Counted from the first letter of the stretch, positions 1-8,390 are shown. The stretch is DNA of 64,000 nt from Tenacibaculum sp. (GCA_020629275.1 JAHDDQ010000003.1:1-64000), one strand, 5' to 3'. Made by a program: numbers and translations. Notes: generated by a model from the sequence alone, not told the origin.

Positions 1-48
1 CTCTAGTCCAGCATTAGAGTTAATTCAGGGCACACCCAGTTTAGGACA

Positions 49-392
49 TTACCCATAATAACCATTTAATTTCTTTTCAAAGAAAAGATTTATTAACTCT
101 ATGAATCTTTCCTTCTCTGATTTATCATCTTCCGCTTTATATATATCATCATTAATAAAAATGAAGTCAATTATTTTTTTATTATTCTTAAAATTATGTC
201 AAAAAAATAAATATAATATCCTGTCCAACTGCTATAAATTTTCACGGTATTATTATCAAATCGTATGATCCATTTATCTTCCATATTTACAGAATTAAGA
301 CCATTGACTAACATTTGATAATTTAATTCATTCACTTGGATTTTAACTTGTACTTTTTTATTCTTTTTAGGAAATTCTTTAAGTTTACGCAT
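49..392 (-). pseudogene. small immunity-like protein gene, frameshifted (73-aa ORF 171-392 plus a C-terminal continuation in another frame to 49)
   Basis: The 73-aa ORF ends right after an A7 tract (T7 at 174-180 on +). One extra A would read on as ...RIIKKIIDFIFINDDIYKAEDDKSEKERFIELINLFFEKKLNGYYG*, a plausible coding continuation. Confidence 0.5.
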
Positions 393-405
393 AATTAAAA
401 CATTT

Positions 406-606
406 TTATTTTGGTTGAACTATCTGTGGAAAAGCCCCATAAACTGTACCACGAATTTGCACTTCCCCTTCGTTATATCTATCAGGTGATGGGTTGTTAA
501 GTAGCACCGAACTAGGAAATCTCCTTGATAAAAGAACTCCATCAACACTATCTCCATCTGTGAAACCGTTAAAGATTTCCTTTCTGCTTTTGTTCTTAAA
601 ATTGAC
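406..606 (-). pseudogene. C-terminal remnant of a displaced RHS/polymorphic-toxin tip
   Basis: Start-less open frame VNFKNKSRKEIFNGFTDGDSVDGVLLSRRFPSSVLLNNPSPDRYNEGEVQIRGTVYGAFPQIVQPK*, directly upstream of the immunity-like pseudogene in an RHS locus. Confidence 0.4.
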
Positions 607-630
607 TTAACTCAAAAATTAACTAAATAA

Positions 631-657
631 AAAACCACAACTCTCGCTGTGGTGTTT
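631..657. terminator. hairpin ACCACAAC..GCTGTGGT, related to the terminator at 8848-8871
   Basis: Inverted repeat accacaa/ctgtggt in AT-rich context, similar to the module-end hairpins at 8848 and 16333. Confidence 0.45.
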
Positions 658-920
658 ATATTATTGCTTTAATTAGCTGTATCGCTTACTCATAACCGCC
701 ACTAGAAAGGATTCTAGAGGTAGCACTTACTCAAACATTCTAGCGCCATCAGGGGCTAATTTGACCCATTACCAAACAACAAAACCACAACATCTCTGCT
801 ATGGTTCTATCTATTATAAGTTACGTGATGCCATTACAAATGGCTTTTATATTTCTCGTTTTTTTAAACTTTCCTTTTTAAAATTGCCATTACGCTAAAG
901 CTAAATGTCAATCAGCAGGG

Positions 921-1418
921 CTATTTTAATTCAAAACTCATAAAAACTGAATTCATATCATCAAAATACTGTTTAAATTTTTCTGCTTCACTAGTAAAAG
1001 TTAAAATATAAACCTTCTCTTTTTTTACAAAAAAATGTTGCAATACTTTCATGTTTTTATTTGAATTTGATAATTCAAATATCACTCTCAAACAATCGCT
1101 ATCATTCACTTTTATTCTACTGACTTCTAATGGCTTTGCTATAGTTTCAATATCTCTAATTGTTTTTGCAGCTAAATCATCAAAACTCAGATTTGCAGCA
1201 TCAGCCTTAACTAAATTAATGTTTTCAATAAAAGTATCATTATCATTCTCTTCATTTGTTCTCAAAATAAATATAGTCCCATTATCGTGGCTTTCGTCTA
1301 AAATTAAAGAAGGTGGATAAAGAACAACAAATTCTTCTCTTTGTAACTCTATAAATTTCTCTTCTTTACTACAACTTAAACCTAAAATAGTAAACATAAT
1401 TACATATAGTTTCTTCAT
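921..1418 (-). CDS. small lipoprotein, candidate immunity protein of the displaced tip A
   Basis: 165-aa ORF, signal peptide with lipobox-like LGLSC-SKEE; start overlaps the end of the upstream 120-aa gene by 4 bp. Confidence 0.7.
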   Translation of the reverse strand: MKKLYVIMFTILGLSCSKEEKFIELQREEFVVLYPPSLILDESHDNGTIFILRTNEENDNDTFIENINLVKADAANLSFDDLAAKTIRDIETIAKPLEVSRIKVNDSDCLRVIFELSNSNKNMKVLQHFFVKKEKVYILTFTSEAEKFKQYFDDMNSVFMSFELK

Positions 1419-1777
1419 ACTTGATTAATTAAAACGATAACTTGAGATATTGTAACAAAAACAGGAATAATATAAATTCTCAATAAATTAAAAAAAAAGC
1501 CAATCAAATGATTTTCAAAATCTATTTTTTTCTTTAAAAATAATATTGGTATCATACTCAAAAAATAGAATACAATTATTGCCAAACTTGAAGTTATCAA
1601 ATTAAAGAAAGATTCATTTGTCAAATAATTTAAATGAGAAAATGAAAAATGAAAAATGAAAAATACTATCAAAAATAAAATGAACCCTAGTAATACATTC
1701 TTTTCTATTCTTCTTTTCAAAAAGAAAACTATAAAAATATTAAAAATCAAAAAAAATATTATGTAAACAAAACTCAT
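1415..1777 (-). CDS. small integral membrane protein, candidate immunity protein of the displaced tip A
   Basis: 120 aa, strongly hydrophobic with several TM segments; 12 nt downstream of the orphan RHS C-terminal ORF. Confidence 0.65.
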   Translation of the reverse strand: MSFVYIIFFLIFNIFIVFFLKRRIEKNVLLGFILFLIVFFIFHFSFSHLNYLTNESFFNLITSSLAIIVFYFLSMIPILFLKKKIDFENHLIGFFFNLLRIYIIPVFVTISQVIVLINQV

Positions 1778-1789
1778 ATTTTAAAGTAA

Positions 1790-3511
1790 TTATTTTTTAT
1801 TGTAAACTTTTTGCTTTGACTTAGTGATTTGAATACCTGCCTTAAAACCAGGACCTAAACCTGCATGAACATAACCACTCACTTCAAAATTTTCGGCAGA
1901 AGTGTCTACTTTAGCTTTTAAACCTGCATGAGCACTGGCTACAGAACCTCCTATCGTAATCCCTATATTATAGCCTAGAATATTAACTGTTCCTGTAACA
2001 GATCCATTTGCAGCATAAGCACCAGCTTCTAAAGAACCTACAAGACCTACAGTGTCGCCATTATTATCAGTTACAACACCTATATCAACACTTGTTTCTG
2101 CTGACCACATAGAACCCTTAGCTACTCCATTAGCTTTAAATTTACCTATTTCTAAATCGCCTGAAACCGAAGCCTTTAAAGCAGTTGCTTCCAATTTACC
2201 TTTTACCCTGCTATGCTCATATGAACCTTCAGAGCCAATTTTACCAACCTCTATTTTTCCTTCAACAGTCCCTTTAGAATTACCATACTTTACTACTCCT
2301 TTTCCATTAGCTTTCAATCCATATCCCATATCTCCATCCATAAAGAAAGAATTTTTACTTCCATTGGTATAAACTCCATCAGGAGTACCTATAGCTACTT
2401 CTTCCAACTGGTTATAAACATTTTCTCCTACAGCTGTTCCTTGACCATTATATACTTCTGGTGGACAATCACCATTAGGACATGGTTTCATTCCATCAGG
2501 ATCAATAAAGAAAATCGGATTATCAAAAGCATAATTGTATGGACTATGCCTACGCATTTGTTCTGTTAAAGGATCAAGATTCATCCACCTACCTAATGCT
2601 GAATCATAATTCCTAGCACCGAAATCGTGCCATTGCAAATTTAATTGTTGATCATATTCTTTACCATTAAACTTATAAGGATATTCAGATCCTCGAAAAA
2701 TATTATTATATCCTTTATGCTGAATTCCAAAGGGATAATAATTCATTTCTTCTTTTATTTCTGTAGTTGGGTCGATAATCCCATCTTTATTCATGTCTTC
2801 ATAAGATAAGCGAACACTTCCTAAATGGTCCTTGTAAGTATATACATAATTATAAACGCCATTGTCTACTTTTACGTAGCCCTCTGGGTGACTGAAGTAT
2901 TGTAAAACCCCTCCTTCATAGACGTAATTTCCTGCATATAATTTCTCGCGTGGTGTTGTGAAAAATGATATTTTCTCTACGCTTTTCTTTGCTAGTTTTG
3001 TACCCGTTGCATCATAAATGTATTCAATGGTACCACCAGAGCTTCCTTGTTGCATCGTTACTGTAGCAGGTAAATCAAGATGATTATACGTGATATTTAC
3101 TAATCCTTTATTAGCATCTTTTAAAAGATTTCCATTTTCATCATAACTATAGTCATTTTCAGTACTATTAAATGTAGACCCATCACTAAAACCATAAAAT
3201 ACTTTACTATTATCTGTAACTTTTAAAAGCTTATTACCACTGTCATAAGTATAAACTAAGTCATCCATTATTCCAAAAGTATTGGCTTTATGTGTTAAAT
3301 GCCCTCGTCTTTGAAGTGCAGTAATGTTTCCGTTTTTATCATAGCTAATTCCAGAAACATCATAATTTGAAGTTGCAACTCCCGTTGCTCCTGTAATTCG
3401 GTTTAAAGCATCGTAGGTGTAGGTAACACGTTTTTTTTTAAAACGGTACCCTTTTTCTAGCGGTTGCCCTCCAAAATCAAAAAAATTACGATATGTACTT
3501 TGATACATCAT
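1790..3511 (-). CDS. orphan RHS C-terminal fragment (tip A): YD repeats, RHS core ending in ...FFIDPDG, then a Gly/Ala-rich repetitive tip
   Basis: 573 aa; YD motifs, DHLGSVRLSYED, GRWMNLDPLTEQ, NPIFFIDPDG; no N-terminal half; first ~33 residues identical to the orphan at 9398-10996. Confidence 0.85.
   Translation of the reverse strand: MMYQSTYRNFFDFGGQPLEKGYRFKKKRVTYTYDALNRITGATGVATSNYDVSGISYDKNGNITALQRRGHLTHKANTFGIMDDLVYTYDSGNKLLKVTDNSKVFYGFSDGSTFNSTENDYSYDENGNLLKDANKGLVNITYNHLDLPATVTMQQGSSGGTIEYIYDATGTKLAKKSVEKISFFTTPREKLYAGNYVYEGGVLQYFSHPEGYVKVDNGVYNYVYTYKDHLGSVRLSYEDMNKDGIIDPTTEIKEEMNYYPFGIQHKGYNNIFRGSEYPYKFNGKEYDQQLNLQWHDFGARNYDSALGRWMNLDPLTEQMRRHSPYNYAFDNPIFFIDPDGMKPCPNGDCPPEVYNGQGTAVGENVYNQLEEVAIGTPDGVYTNGSKNSFFMDGDMGYGLKANGKGVVKYGNSKGTVEGKIEVGKIGSEGSYEHSRVKGKLEATALKASVSGDLEIGKFKANGVAKGSMWSAETSVDIGVVTDNNGDTVGLVGSLEAGAYAANGSVTGTVNILGYNIGITIGGSVASAHAGLKAKVDTSAENFEVSGYVHAGLGPGFKAGIQITKSKQKVYNKK
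3408..3418. repeat. att-like 11-bp core GCATCGTAGGT (element end, copy 1)
   Basis: Sequence identity between copies starts exactly here; the same 11-mer is at 10893 and 18378. Confidence 0.7.
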
Positions 3512-3649
3512 AGCTCATTCAAAGATAAAAAATTAACGTGCATATCCTAAGCTATATGAACATAATTGGGCATTATACTACTCTTTCGCAGAGCTACAGA
3601 TATTACAATACAATTATGTGTAAATAGCCGCTACACCAGCCGCTTGAAT

Positions 3650-3670
3650 AATGTTCTAAAAAGGAACATT
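3650..3670. promoter_or_regulatory. inverted repeat AATGTTC-n7-GAACATT, possible XRE operator
   Basis: Perfect 7-bp arms; half-site TGTTCTAA also occurs in the XRE/ATPase divergent region (8419-8429). Second copy at +7485. Confidence 0.35.
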
Positions 3671-4123
3671 CTAAAGCAAGATTCTTTAAAAGCTGTATAT
3701 AAATATTGTAATCTATAAATCGTGCTTTTAAATTCGATATTTATCGGTTTAGATACGTTTATATATATATAAAAAGTCATTTTAAGTAAAAGGATTTAAG
3801 CTGTAAAGAAACCTAGTAAAATCAACTACTTCACAAAAAACAAAAACATAAACACTTGATTGTCTGTGTTTTAATAAGGTTCATCTAGTTTTGTCTTTCT
3901 GATAATTCTCTTTTTTTTGTTAAAAACTTCAAGGAGTTTGTGAATAAGTATAACTTTATTTTCTCTTAAAAATCACAATCTTTGTGTTGCTAGATAAGAC
4001 GGTTTGTTTAGATGAGTTATGTGTTTTAAATTAACATAACAATGGCGCAAAAAAAAAGAATTATAACTTGGATGTCTAATTCTTTTTTTAACTCAAAACT
4101 TACATTGTTATTAGTAGCTTATT

Positions 4124-4210
4124 ATGGTAGAAACAATTACCTCTGTAATAGGTTTAATTGCAGCGATGATAACGCTTTATGTTTCTTTTAAAGAGACTAA
4201 AAACAATTAA
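4124..4210 (+). CDS. small hydrophobic peptide MVETITSVIGLIAAMITLYVSFKETKNN
   Basis: 28-codon ORF with a single TM-like segment, followed immediately by a terminator-like hairpin (4218-4260). Below the ORF track's apparent size cutoff. Second copy at 11609-11695. Confidence 0.35.
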   Translation: MVETITSVIGLIAAMITLYVSFKETKNN

Positions 4211-4217
4211 ATTTTGC

Positions 4218-4262
4218 AAAAACCGTGCTTTTAATACACTAAATTAGAAGTGCGGTTTTTCT
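4218..4262 (+). terminator. terminator-like hairpin AAAAACCGTGCTT...AAGTGCGGTTTTT
   Basis: 13-bp arms with two G-U wobbles, ending in a T-run; second copy at 11703. Confidence 0.55.
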
Positions 4263-4750
4263 TTTTCAAATTTAAAAAAAAAAAACTTCACTATTATTTT
4301 TGCCTGATAAATTATCAACAATTTGATACACATATAAACAATTTATGGTTTTGACGTTTTAAAAACTTAAGATTTAGAGGTTGGTGATGCGGCGGAAAAT
4401 CCTAAGTTTTTAAAATGACTTGTTTTTCACTTTCCGCACACAAGCCCCTCAAGCTTGCGCTTTCATTCTGAAGGAACGAGTTGTGTAAAAAAACGAGCAA
4501 AGAAGTAAGGCAAGCTTTTTCGCTTGACGGCTTTTTGTGATGTCTTTTTTATGCAAATTCGGCGCGCTGGCGTTGGAATCAACTGCATTAAAGTCCGACC
4601 AAAGGGAGACCTTGGCAAGCGGCTATTTTACATAATAGCAGTTATAACTTACCTGGAACTTGTGGAAGAGTATTATAACTACCATTATGTAACTTAGCTT
4701 GGGATAATTTTTGGCTAGTGCGTGGGCAACAGCGCTTTGTTTTTTTGGAG

Positions 4751-4803
4751 AAAATAAGACGTACAAAAATGTTGTGTAAACACATTTTTGTACGTCTTAT
4801 TTT
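4751..4803. repeat. perfect 22-bp-arm inverted repeat (AAAATAAGACGTACAAAAATGT, 9-nt loop)
   Basis: Direct reading: left arm 4751-4772, right arm 4782-4803. Confidence 0.9.
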
Positions 4804-4940
4804 GGCGGTTGATTATGGAAAAAAACAATGTGCTGTTATGGCGGTGGAAGACAAAAATTATAATGCGGTGGGAAGTGTGGGGATTTTACGCTCTGATTGG
4901 TTTTTGCAAGCAACGAAGCAAAGCGGAGTTGCGTAGCTCA

Positions 4941-5831
4941 TTAACCTAATGGATGATACGTATTGATGACTTCTTGTAACTGTTTTAAATCCTCTTGGAT
5001 GTACTTCTCTGTACTACTTATATACTTATGTCCTGCTAAGATTTGCACTTCTCTTAGATTATATTTACTTAACCAAACTACGATTACACTTGCGCGTATT
5101 TGATGATTATTAATTACTTTATGATTTATCTTCTTTAACTTCTTCATGATTGTACATACTGTATCAGATATTCTATTATTTGCAACTGTAAATACTTCTT
5201 GTAATTCTTCTTTATTTTTTGGTAGTAACTTTGAACGTACTTCATTTATGTATTCCATAAACTCCATAACTTGCCAAGGTTTTAATTCTAATGTTCTACG
5301 GTTTCCTATATTACCTCTTGGGATATGTATTTTTCCTTTATATAATTCTAAATGTTCTAACTTGAGTTTCTTTAAATCTGTTACTGTTAAACCTTGATAC
5401 ACCAATAAACCTACGATTACTTTACTTCGTTTATTCGTTAAAATTCTTCTTGGGTGTTTGTCTTTTTCTGTTTCATAACTATAATATAAATCTTCTAATT
5501 CATCACTACTCAAAACATCTTGCAATAACTTGTTTTTCTTTTCTCCTTGTACTATAATATCTGTAAAAGGATTTTCTACAACTTCACCTATATAAAGTAG
5601 ATATTCAAAATAATGCTTTGTTCCATTTAGCTTATGATTAATAGTTCTAATATTTGTATGACGTGATTGTAAATACTCCACGTAACTAATTGCTTCTTTA
5701 TATCTAAATAGATTAATAGTTAACTTCGATTTTAATAACCATTCTGTAAATTTATTAGCTTGTAATTCATAACTCGTTATACTTGTAGTACTATAATTCT
5801 CTTTTACTAAATACTTGTTATATGATATCAT
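4941..5831 (-). CDS. tyrosine recombinase/phage integrase family, second gene of pair, lacks ArgI
   Basis: 296 aa; HQIR...LAGHKYISSTEKYI catalytic C-terminus; the ArgI motif reads YQGLTVTDLKKL (Thr in place of Arg). Confidence 0.85.
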   Translation of the reverse strand: MISYNKYLVKENYSTTSITSYELQANKFTEWLLKSKLTINLFRYKEAISYVEYLQSRHTNIRTINHKLNGTKHYFEYLLYIGEVVENPFTDIIVQGEKKNKLLQDVLSSDELEDLYYSYETEKDKHPRRILTNKRSKVIVGLLVYQGLTVTDLKKLKLEHLELYKGKIHIPRGNIGNRRTLELKPWQVMEFMEYINEVRSKLLPKNKEELQEVFTVANNRISDTVCTIMKKLKKINHKVINNHQIRASVIVVWLSKYNLREVQILAGHKYISSTEKYIQEDLKQLQEVINTYHPLG

Positions 5832-5832
5832 A

Positions 5833-6759
5833 TTAAGATTCTAATTTTGCAATAATGTGCGTGTATAGTTGGGTAGTTTCTAAACTGCTGTGTCCTAAGA
5901 ACTGTTGTATACTTTCTAACGGTGCGCCTTTTTGCAATAAGTGTGTTGCGATACTATGACGTAGTTTATGTGGCGTGATTTGCTTCTCTTGGATAGTTTT
6001 ATTATTACTATGAAGTATTAATAATCGTAATCTGATTATCATAGATTGCTTTCCTAAGCGTTTGCCTTGTGAACCTATAAAAAAGGATTCGGTTTCATTA
6101 GCTTTATAAAACTGTGGACGAGCATCATATAAATATTCTTCTAGCATTAATAGATTTGTATATGTAATAGGCACATAACGTTCTTTATAGTTTTTTCCTT
6201 TTCGTACATACACTAATTCTTTATCGAACATAATGTCTTTTATATTTAAGTGTATTGCTTCATTAACTCGTAATCCTAAACTATATAACGCTACTAGCAT
6301 TGCTTTGTCTCGTAATTGAATTCTTGATACTGAACTTGTATAACTCGTAACTGTAAATAATTCTTTAATCTCTGATTGACTGAGGATTTGTAAGTGTAGA
6401 TGTTCTTGTTTTTCTTCTGACTTTAAATGTATTGCTAAAGGTTTATGGCTATGCTTTTTTAGGTACTCATTAAACTTTCGTAAGGCTTGTTGATGTTGAT
6501 TTAAACTCGCTTTACTTAGTCCGCCCATAGTAAGTGTATTAGGACGTTCTTGTAAATATTTATAATAACTTTTTATTACATGAACATCTACATAACTTAA
6601 CTTATTATACTGATGAGTTTCTAAATAATACAAAAACTCTTGTACATATCTTGGGTAATTATCTTGCATACTTGTACTATACCCTAAAATATCTATCCAT
6701 TCTCTAAAACTTTGTAATACTGCTTTGTAAGCTTGATTTTCTAATTTGTTTTTTTTCAT
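5833..6759 (-). CDS. tyrosine recombinase/integrase (XerC/D-like)
   Basis: 308 aa; SLGLRVNEAIHL, HKLRHSIATHLL, LGHSSLETTQLYTH: full R...HxxR...H...Y signature. Confidence 0.92.
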   Translation of the reverse strand: MKKNKLENQAYKAVLQSFREWIDILGYSTSMQDNYPRYVQEFLYYLETHQYNKLSYVDVHVIKSYYKYLQERPNTLTMGGLSKASLNQHQQALRKFNEYLKKHSHKPLAIHLKSEEKQEHLHLQILSQSEIKELFTVTSYTSSVSRIQLRDKAMLVALYSLGLRVNEAIHLNIKDIMFDKELVYVRKGKNYKERYVPITYTNLLMLEEYLYDARPQFYKANETESFFIGSQGKRLGKQSMIIRLRLLILHSNNKTIQEKQITPHKLRHSIATHLLQKGAPLESIQQFLGHSSLETTQLYTHIIAKLES

Positions 6760-6846
6760 AGCCTTTTGTGTTTTTTAAATAATGCAACGAACTATATAAG
6801 TAACTAATTATCTTATTTTTAACTTCGCCACATATAGGTAGCGAAC

Positions 6847-8379
6847 TTATAGCGAAGTAGCTAGGTTGATTGCTTTTATACAGGTTGATAATGCCTTATG
6901 TATCTCTTCTTTAAGCGTCGTATATTCATTAATATCTATAACTTCATAATGATACATTTGTCCTTTTTTACCTTTTACTTTCTTGATATAGCCTTCTTCT
7001 AAAAGCTGTTTATGGTAGCGACGTAATGTAGTTTCTTTTACTCTTAGGTTTCTTCTAACTTCTGTACTTGTATATGTGGTTTGATTTTCGATATATAAAT
7101 ATCTTTTTAACTTTTCTAAATAGTCTCTACATGCACCTGTTATCGTATCTGATTTTCTAAGTAATACTTCAGTTATTAACTCGTTGGCTTCTTCTATATC
7201 TTCCAGTGTAGTTTCGATATACTCTTCTCCTGTAGCTTTATCTACTTGCCTGTGGCGCTGCCACTGTTTGTAAAAGGTTATTGCTTCTATAAATTGTAAA
7301 TAATGACTGTTGGTTCTTCGTGGTTTAAATACTGCCGATGGCAGAGATAAGTATTGAGCGAACGGATTTATTACTTTGATGGGTTTAAGTATACGTTGTA
7401 CATCTTTTAGTAATCCTTTTGCTTCTTCTTGCTCGTATTCGTTTACTTGTCCCGCCGACACGGCGCGCTGATAGTCCATGATTCGCTTATCCTGTGCTTC
7501 ACTTTCATCTATGTATAATAAAAAACTACGATTACTATTATCTTCATAAATAGATTCTTGTGTAGTACAACCTGATACACTTACTGGACCTTCAACCGTT
7601 AAATGGATGGTTTTTGTTGTGCCTTTACGATCTTTATGAACTACCGTTTTTGTAATCCGCTTTTTACTTTGTAATTCTCGTAAGGGATATAATACACTTT
7701 CTGCTCCGTCTAAATCTTCTATTAAAATAAGCTTGTGTTGTAATTCGGTACGATTGAAGTAATAAAATGCATTGGCTGATAATACTGTGATTTCTACTTT
7801 GTCTTCTTCGGGTATTAGCTCTGCTACTTTGCTTTGTAAATGGGTTTTTCCTACTCCACTACTTCCTAAACTTATACAGTGTAACGGATTGTTGGTTTTT
7901 CTACTTGTAAAAATGAGATACATAAGCAAGCGGTTAACATCTTCTCCAATAACGCCGCTTTTGCCTATGTACTCATTTGTTCTAAGTAGCAATTTCCCCT
8001 TCTTTAAAAAGTCGATAGCTGATTTCTCTTCACTAGCATTTAAGATTTTATATTTTGGTTTGCTTTCTTCTTCCTCATTTTTTAATAGTAAAAAACGGTA
8101 GTTTTCTAATTCATGTGTTAACTCTTGTAGTACTTTTCTGGTTACACTTGTGCCAATTTCTAAACGCTCTGCTATTTTTCTAACAAACTTCTCTACTTGA
8201 GTATCGTTGTATAAATCTATACTGTGACGTAAAATAGTAGTCGCTTTTACTTTTTGTATGCTTAATGTTACTCGTAAACTCTCTAGCTTATTAACCTTTA
8301 TTCCACCTAATACATGGATTGCTAAGTGTTTTGTTGGGTAATGGTAGTTGTTCGTATTGGTGGTGTTTAGATTGTTCAT
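6847..8379 (-). CDS. P-loop ATPase of the mobile element with C-terminal winged-helix-like region; start re-assigned from 8436 to 8379
   Basis: Walker A GSSGVGKTH, Walker B-like LILIEDLDG; a promoter-like sequence lies between 8407 and 8438, inside the longer ORF's N-terminus. Confidence 0.75.
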   Translation of the reverse strand: MNNLNTTNTNNYHYPTKHLAIHVLGGIKVNKLESLRVTLSIQKVKATTILRHSIDLYNDTQVEKFVRKIAERLEIGTSVTRKVLQELTHELENYRFLLLKNEEEESKPKYKILNASEEKSAIDFLKKGKLLLRTNEYIGKSGVIGEDVNRLLMYLIFTSRKTNNPLHCISLGSSGVGKTHLQSKVAELIPEEDKVEITVLSANAFYYFNRTELQHKLILIEDLDGAESVLYPLRELQSKKRITKTVVHKDRKGTTKTIHLTVEGPVSVSGCTTQESIYEDNSNRSFLLYIDESEAQDKRIMDYQRAVSAGQVNEYEQEEAKGLLKDVQRILKPIKVINPFAQYLSLPSAVFKPRRTNSHYLQFIEAITFYKQWQRHRQVDKATGEEYIETTLEDIEEANELITEVLLRKSDTITGACRDYLEKLKRYLYIENQTTYTSTEVRRNLRVKETTLRRYHKQLLEEGYIKKVKGKKGQMYHYEVIDINEYTTLKEEIHKALSTCIKAINLATSL

Positions 8380-8390
8380 AAGTTTCTTTT

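Noticed and set aside
1644-1664. (GAAAAAT)x3 heptamer repeat inside the 120-aa membrane gene as a phase-variation tract
   Set aside because: Only three full units and encodes plausible in-frame residues (FFIFHFSFS); too short to claim switching.
2052-2372. Plus-strand 106-aa ORF antisense to RHS tip A
   Set aside because: Fully antisense to a coherent RHS tip; no independent evidence.
4718-4936. 72-aa plus-strand ORF (and copy at 12203-12421) as a gene
   Set aside because: It runs through the 22-bp inverted repeat, giving an artefactual peptide; no recognisable domain and no terminator or RBS support.
4380-4940. Integron attC array / CRISPR
   Set aside because: There are hairpins but no repeated attC-like units, no integron IntI, no regularly spaced short repeats and no cas genes.
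7772-8101. Plus-strand 109-aa ORF antisense to the ATPase (and copy 15257-15586)
   Set aside because: Lies inside a well-supported minus-strand CDS; Ser/Leu-rich composition typical of antisense frames.
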